Assembly: GCA_027490485.1 (NCBI GenBank)
Contig: JAIXYA010000251.1
Coordinates: 1 to 9,213, forward strand
DNA: 9,213 nt
Origin: Comamonadaceae bacterium
Lineage (GTDB): Bacteria > Pseudomonadota > Gammaproteobacteria > Burkholderiales > Burkholderiaceae_C
Direction: 5' to 3'
Numbering within the stretch: the first letter of the stretch is position 1; every line of letters begins with the position of its first letter. The notes under the pieces were generated by a model, which did not search any database, was not told the origin of the DNA, and was given only the letters and a program-made list of their open reading frames with translations. This document shows, in pieces, positions 6,444 through 9,213 of the stretch. A program made the position numbers and the translations under genes.

Positions 6444-7043
6444 ATGTTAGAGCAACGCATAGAACAGCAGTTCATCGACAGTGCCGATCTGAAATACCAG
6501 TCGGCCCAAACCTTAAGCAAACCCATTGCTGCCGCGGTGGGCGCTCTTTTAATGTGCGTGACTGGCGGCGGCAAAGTCATGGCGTGTGGCAATGGCGGCT
6601 CAGCCGCAGATGCGCAACACTTTGCCGCAGAGTTTGTCGGACGTTTTGAACGCGAACGCCCTGAACTCGGCGCGATTGCCCTGTCAACCGACAGCTCCAT
6701 CTTGACCGCGATCGCCAACGATTACCACTTCGACCAAATTTTTTCCAAACAAGTGCGGGCCTTGGGTCAACCCGGCGATGTTTTGTTGGCCATCTCCACC
6801 AGTGGCAATTCCCGTAATGTGTTGGCAGCTATCGAGTCCGCCCACGAGCGTGATTTGATCGTGGTGGCACTGACCGGCAAGGGCGGCGGCAAAATCGGCC
6901 AGGTGTTGCGCGAAACCGATGTGCATATTTGCGTGCCGCACGACCGCACGGCCAGAATTCAAGAAGTCCATTTGCTGGTATTGCACTGCTTGTGCGATGG
7001 CGTGGACAGTCAGTTGTTAGGTGAACAGGAGAACCCTTCATGA
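6444..7043 (+). CDS. SIS-domain sugar isomerase: GmhA-like phosphoheptose isomerase / DiaA homolog
   Basis: The 199-residue protein is a single sugar-isomerase (SIS) domain. Position and overall sequence match E. coli DiaA, a DnaA-binding initiation factor; the same fold includes GmhA, which converts sedoheptulose-7-phosphate to D-glycero-D-manno-heptose-7-phosphate for lipopolysaccharide. The phosphate loops ACGNGGSAADAQHFAAEF (47-64) and LLAISTSGNSRNV (114-126) are intact. Glu63 and His181 (in RIQEVHLLVLH) align with the GmhA catalytic Glu65 and His180, positions that as I recall are Ser and Asn in E. coli DiaA. The C-terminal LL at 191-192 stands where E. coli DiaA has Leu190-Phe191, which contact DnaA. 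ATG 6444 is chosen because the family begins there; ATG 6420 is an in-frame alternative. The gene overlaps the next by ATGA. Both names remain possible; I lean to an active isomerase. Confidence 0.88.
   Translation: MLEQRIEQQFIDSADLKYQSAQTLSKPIAAAVGALLMCVTGGGKVMACGNGGSAADAQHFAAEFVGRFERERPELGAIALSTDSSILTAIANDYHFDQIFSKQVRALGQPGDVLLAISTSGNSRNVLAAIESAHERDLIVVALTGKGGGKIGQVLRETDVHICVPHDRTARIQEVHLLVLHCLCDGVDSQLLGEQENPS
7027..7032 (+). promoter_or_regulatory. Ribosome binding site of the BON lipoprotein gene
   Basis: AGGAGA lies 7 bases before ATG 7040, inside the end of the SIS-domain gene, and supports reinitiation at the ATGA overlap. Confidence 0.75.
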
Positions 7044-7678
7044 AAACATCTTTTGCCGTTAAAGCCCTTGGCGCTTTGTTGCTGGTCAGCACCTTGGGCG
7101 CTTGCGCCCCCTTGATGATTGCGGGCGTGGCCGGTACAGCTATGGTCGCGAGTGACCGACGAACATCTGGCGCTCAGCTTGAAGATGAATCGATTGAGTT
7201 ACGTGCGCAGGCGCGTATTCGCGACAACCTCGGCGAGCGGGTGCATGTGAATGTCACTAGCTTCAACCGTCAGGTCTTGCTCACCGGTGAAGTCACTGCC
7301 GAGAAAGACCGTCAAGCTGTTGTTCAACTGGTCGAGCGTATTGAAAACGTCAAAGCGGTGGTGAATGAGTTGGCCGTTATGCCCTTGTCCAATTTGTCTG
7401 AGCGCTCCAACGACTTGCTGATCGTCGCCAAGGTCAAAGCCAGTTTTGTGGACAGCCGTGACTTGTTCGCCAACGCCTTCAAAGTGGTGACAGAGCGGGG
7501 CACTGTTTATTTGATGGGCCGTGTGACCCAGCGTGAAGCCAATAGCGCGACCCAATTGACGCGCAACGTCAGTGGTGTGAACAAAGTCGTTCGCCTCTTT
7601 GAGATCATCAGCGAAGAAGAGTTGCGCAATTTGTTGCCACCACCAGCACCGGCGGATGGAGCCAAGCCTGCCAAGTAA
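7040..7678 (+). CDS. dolP: Two-BON-domain outer membrane lipoprotein, DolP/YraP-like
   Basis: The 212-residue protein begins with a basic, hydrophobic lipoprotein signal peptide and a lipobox LGAC, making Cys22 the predicted lipidated N-terminus; the next residue is Ala, not Asp, which suggests outer membrane sorting. DRRTSGAQLEDE (39-50) is the linker typical of DolP. Two BON domains follow, at about 48-115 and 125-192, with the usual central glycines in VLLTGEV and VYLMGRV. In E. coli DolP binds anionic phospholipid and supports envelope integrity; the neisserial homolog is antigen GNA2091. A short Pro/Ala-rich tail closes the protein. The ATGA overlap with the SIS-domain gene and a good ribosome binding site indicate translation from the same transcript. 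The family call is secure; function is by homology. Confidence 0.92.
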   Translation: MKTSFAVKALGALLLVSTLGACAPLMIAGVAGTAMVASDRRTSGAQLEDESIELRAQARIRDNLGERVHVNVTSFNRQVLLTGEVTAEKDRQAVVQLVERIENVKAVVNELAVMPLSNLSERSNDLLIVAKVKASFVDSRDLFANAFKVVTERGTVYLMGRVTQREANSATQLTRNVSGVNKVVRLFEIISEEELRNLLPPPAPADGAKPAK

Positions 7679-7684
7679 AGGCTT
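7664..7684. repeat. Inverted repeat across the dolP stop codon
   Basis: AAGCCT (7664-7669) and AGGCTT (7679-7684) form a 6-bp stem with a 9-base loop containing the dolP stop. No U-run follows, so it is at best a weak terminator. A second compact palindrome follows at 7686-7697. Confidence 0.35.
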
Positions 7685-8589
7685 TAGCGCAAGCGCTTGA
7701 TCAGGCTAGAGGTGTCAAAGCGCTTGCCGCCCATGGCTTGCACATCGGCGTAAAACTGATCTACCAAGGCTGTGACTGGAACACGGGCACCATTGCGCTT
7801 GGCTTCGTCCATCACCAGCCCCAAGTCTTTGCGCATCCAGTCGACTGCAAAGCCAAAGTCAAATTTGTCAGCCACCATGGTTTTGCCACGGTTGTCCATT
7901 TGCCAGCTTTGCGCTGCACCTTTGCCAATCACCTCCAACACCTGCTCCATGTTCAGGCCGGCTTTCATGCCAAAGGCAATGCCCTCAGACAAGCCCTGCA
8001 CCAAACCGGCGATGCAAACTTGGTTAACCATTTTGGTGAGTTGACCCGCGCCGCTCTCGCCCATCAAGGTGAAGGCTTTGGAGAAGGCCATGCCCACAGG
8101 CTTGGCGCGGTCAAAAGCCGCAGACTCGCCGCCGCACATGACGGTCAACATGCCGTTGATGGCACCCGCCTCACCACCTGACACAGGCGCATCTACAAAA
8201 TGCACACCCTTTGCTTTGGCAGCAGCAAACAACTCACGCGCCACATTGGCAGAGGCGGTGGTGTGGTCGATCAGCAGGGCACCGGCTTGGGTACCGGCCA
8301 AAGCCCCATCGGCACCTAACATGACCGAACGCAAATCATCGTCATTGCCGACGCAGCAAAACACCATGTCTGCGCCCAAGGCTGCTTCGCGTGGCGTGGC
8401 TGCGCTGGTATGGCCAGGAAATTCGGCGCACCAGTCCTTGGCCTTGGCAGGGTTGCGGTTGTAAACCGTGACGTGTTGACCGGCCAGTGCCAAATGGCCT
8501 GCCATGGGGTAGCCCATGACACCGAGGCCAATGAAAGCCACTTTGGTGGGGGTGCTGGGTTCGTAGGTTTTGGGGTTGGTGCGGGCCAT
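7684..8589 (-). CDS. Beta-hydroxyacid dehydrogenase (HIBADH / tartronate semialdehyde reductase family)
   Basis: The 301-residue protein belongs to the 3-hydroxyisobutyrate dehydrogenase superfamily, which oxidises or reduces beta-hydroxyacids with NAD(P). The N-terminal Rossmann motif FIGLGVMGYPMAGHL (Gly21, Gly23, Gly26) is followed by VYNRNP, whose Asn44-Arg45 suggest NADP(H). The substrate-binding motif DAPVSGGEAGA lies at 133-143. The catalytic lysine is Lys186 in GAGQLTKMVNQ, with Asn189, and KDL at 254-256 supplies the second conserved lysine. A ~15-residue extension precedes the Rossmann strand. ATG 8589 is used; AGGAA about 11 bases before it is a loose ribosome binding site. Substrate cannot be fixed: 3-hydroxyisobutyrate, tartronate semialdehyde and succinate semialdehyde reductases are all possible. 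It lies 43 bp downstream of a pilT-like gene and converges on dolP with 5 bp between stops. Confidence 0.85.
   Translation of the reverse strand: MARTNPKTYEPSTPTKVAFIGLGVMGYPMAGHLALAGQHVTVYNRNPAKAKDWCAEFPGHTSAATPREAALGADMVFCCVGNDDDLRSVMLGADGALAGTQAGALLIDHTTASANVARELFAAAKAKGVHFVDAPVSGGEAGAINGMLTVMCGGESAAFDRAKPVGMAFSKAFTLMGESGAGQLTKMVNQVCIAGLVQGLSEGIAFGMKAGLNMEQVLEVIGKGAAQSWQMDNRGKTMVADKFDFGFAVDWMRKDLGLVMDEAKRNGARVPVTALVDQFYADVQAMGGKRFDTSSLIKRLR
7686..7697. repeat. Short perfect palindrome at the end of the dehydrogenase gene
   Basis: AGCGC-AA-GCGCT is a compact perfect hairpin lying in the last codons of the minus-strand gene, adjacent to the convergent dolP end. On the minus strand it is followed by AAAGCC rather than a T-run, so terminator function is unproven. 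Confidence 0.35.
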
Positions 8590-8632
8590 GGTGGATAACT
8601 TTCCTGAAAACGGGGTTGTTCTATCTTAGCCA

Positions 8633-9213
8633 TCAAGCATGCCGAGCCATCTCGCTCGCCGAAATCACGCCTTGGGTTTGCAGTTGCGAGAGGCTTTGCG
8701 CCAAGGTCTGCATGCCAAACTGTGCGCCGGTTTGCAAGGCATTGGGCAGCTGGGCAGCTTTGTTGTCGCGGATCATTTGCCGCACAGCCGGTGTGGCGTA
8801 CAGCACTTCGTGAGCTGCCACCCGGCGACTGCCATCAGCACTTTTGCATAAAACTTGATGCACCACCCCCAATAAGGACAGGCTGAGTTGCTGGCGAACC
8901 AAGGCTTTTGTGTCGCCAGGAAAGACATCCACCAAGCGCTCAATCGCTTGGGTGGCGCTGCGGGTATGCAACGTGGCCAGTACAAGGTGCCCTGTTTCAG
9001 CAGCACGCAAGGCGAGTTCAATGGTGGGTAAGTCGCGCAATTCGCCCACCAAAATCACATCGGGGTCTTGCCGCAATGCAGCGCGCAAAGCGGTGGCGAA
9101 GTCTGCACTGTGGCCGGGCACATTGCGTTGTTGCACCAAGCTGCGTTGGCTGTGGTGCACAAACTCGATGGGGTCTTCCAGCGTCAGGATATGCAAGGGC
9201 TGGGTGTGGTTGA
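8633..9213 (-). CDS. pilT: PilT-type type IV pilus retraction ATPase (5'-truncated by window edge)
   Basis: This is the C-terminal 192 residues or so of a secretion-superfamily ATPase that powers pilus retraction from the cytoplasmic side of the inner membrane. The frame is open to the window edge; about 150 N-terminal residues, including the Walker A loop, are missing. Visible motifs in order are the Asp box ILTLEDPIEFVH, the Walker B DPDVILVGELRD with the catalytic Glu, the His box TGHLVLATLHT, and the C-terminal AVRQMIRDNKAAQLPNALQ and GAQFGMQTL, typical of PilT. The GELRD Walker B and overall sequence favour PilT over PilU, but Leu and Gln substitutions make it somewhat divergent, and a YggR-like or other PilT paralog is possible. 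A beta-hydroxyacid dehydrogenase follows on the same strand. The frame is also open with a TTG at 9196, which is internal, not a start. Confidence 0.9.
   Translation of the reverse strand, partial: NHTQPLHILTLEDPIEFVHHSQRSLVQQRNVPGHSADFATALRAALRQDPDVILVGELRDLPTIELALRAAETGHLVLATLHTRSATQAIERLVDVFPGDTKALVRQQLSLSLLGVVHQVLCKSADGSRRVAAHEVLYATPAVRQMIRDNKAAQLPNALQTGAQFGMQTLAQSLSQLQTQGVISASEMARHA

Noticed and set aside
8590..8632. Promoter for the beta-hydroxyacid dehydrogenase in the gap after pilT
   Set aside because: A TAAGAT string is present on the minus strand but no -35 element stands at a suitable distance; read-through from pilT is as likely.
1..9213. tRNA/rRNA genes, CRISPR arrays, insertion sequences, attachment sites or toxin–antitoxin pairs
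   Set aside because: No repeats, transposase motifs, cloverleaf-like sequence or small paired ORFs were seen; the window is filled by conserved chromosomal genes.

Overview
The window looks like a chromosomal segment from a betaproteobacterium of the Comamonadaceae type (Rhodoferax, Polaromonas or Limnohabitans-like). This rests on moderate GC content, a class I phosphoribulokinase next to a Calvin-subtype class II aldolase, a betaproteobacterial rsmI–yraN–SIS–BON lipoprotein block, and a PilT-type ATPase followed by an NAD(P)-dependent beta-hydroxyacid dehydrogenase. Genus is an inference. The window is almost fully coding: no gene-free stretch exceeds about 45 bases. I saw no tRNA, rRNA, IS element, CRISPR array or other mobile DNA.

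Region 1 (1-5115, + strand) reads as one operon of central carbon genes: the C-terminal two thirds of phosphoribulokinase (prkB), class II fructose-bisphosphate aldolase (cbbA/fba), serine hydroxymethyltransferase (glyA), serine–glyoxylate aminotransferase (sgaA) and an NADH-type hydroxypyruvate/glycerate dehydrogenase (hprA). Spacing is tight (33 bp gap, 8 bp overlap, 40 bp gap, 44 bp overlap). The first two genes regenerate ribulose-1,5-bisphosphate in the Calvin cycle. The last three convert glycine to serine, hydroxypyruvate and glycerate, as in plant-like photorespiratory salvage or the methylotrophic serine cycle. Their shared operon with prkB and aldolase is the most interesting biology in the window.

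Region 2 (5119-7678) holds rsmI on the minus strand. Its 5' end overlaps that of a divergent plus-strand set: yraN, a SIS-domain protein (DiaA/GmhA-like) and a two-BON-domain lipoprotein (DolP/YraP-like). The gene order matches the E. coli rsmI–lpoA–yraN–diaA–dolP locus without lpoA. The SIS protein keeps residues expected of a catalytic phosphoheptose isomerase, so the DiaA label is not secure.

Region 3 (7684-9213, minus strand) holds a beta-hydroxyacid dehydrogenase of the HIBADH/tartronate-semialdehyde-reductase family and, upstream of it, a pilT-like retraction ATPase cut by the window edge. The two convergent junctions (hprA/rsmI and SIS–BON set/dehydrogenase) have only 3 and 5 bp between stop codons. 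Nothing here is clearly a wholly new system; most genes belong to known families, and the novelty lies in arrangement and in specific residue and start-site features.
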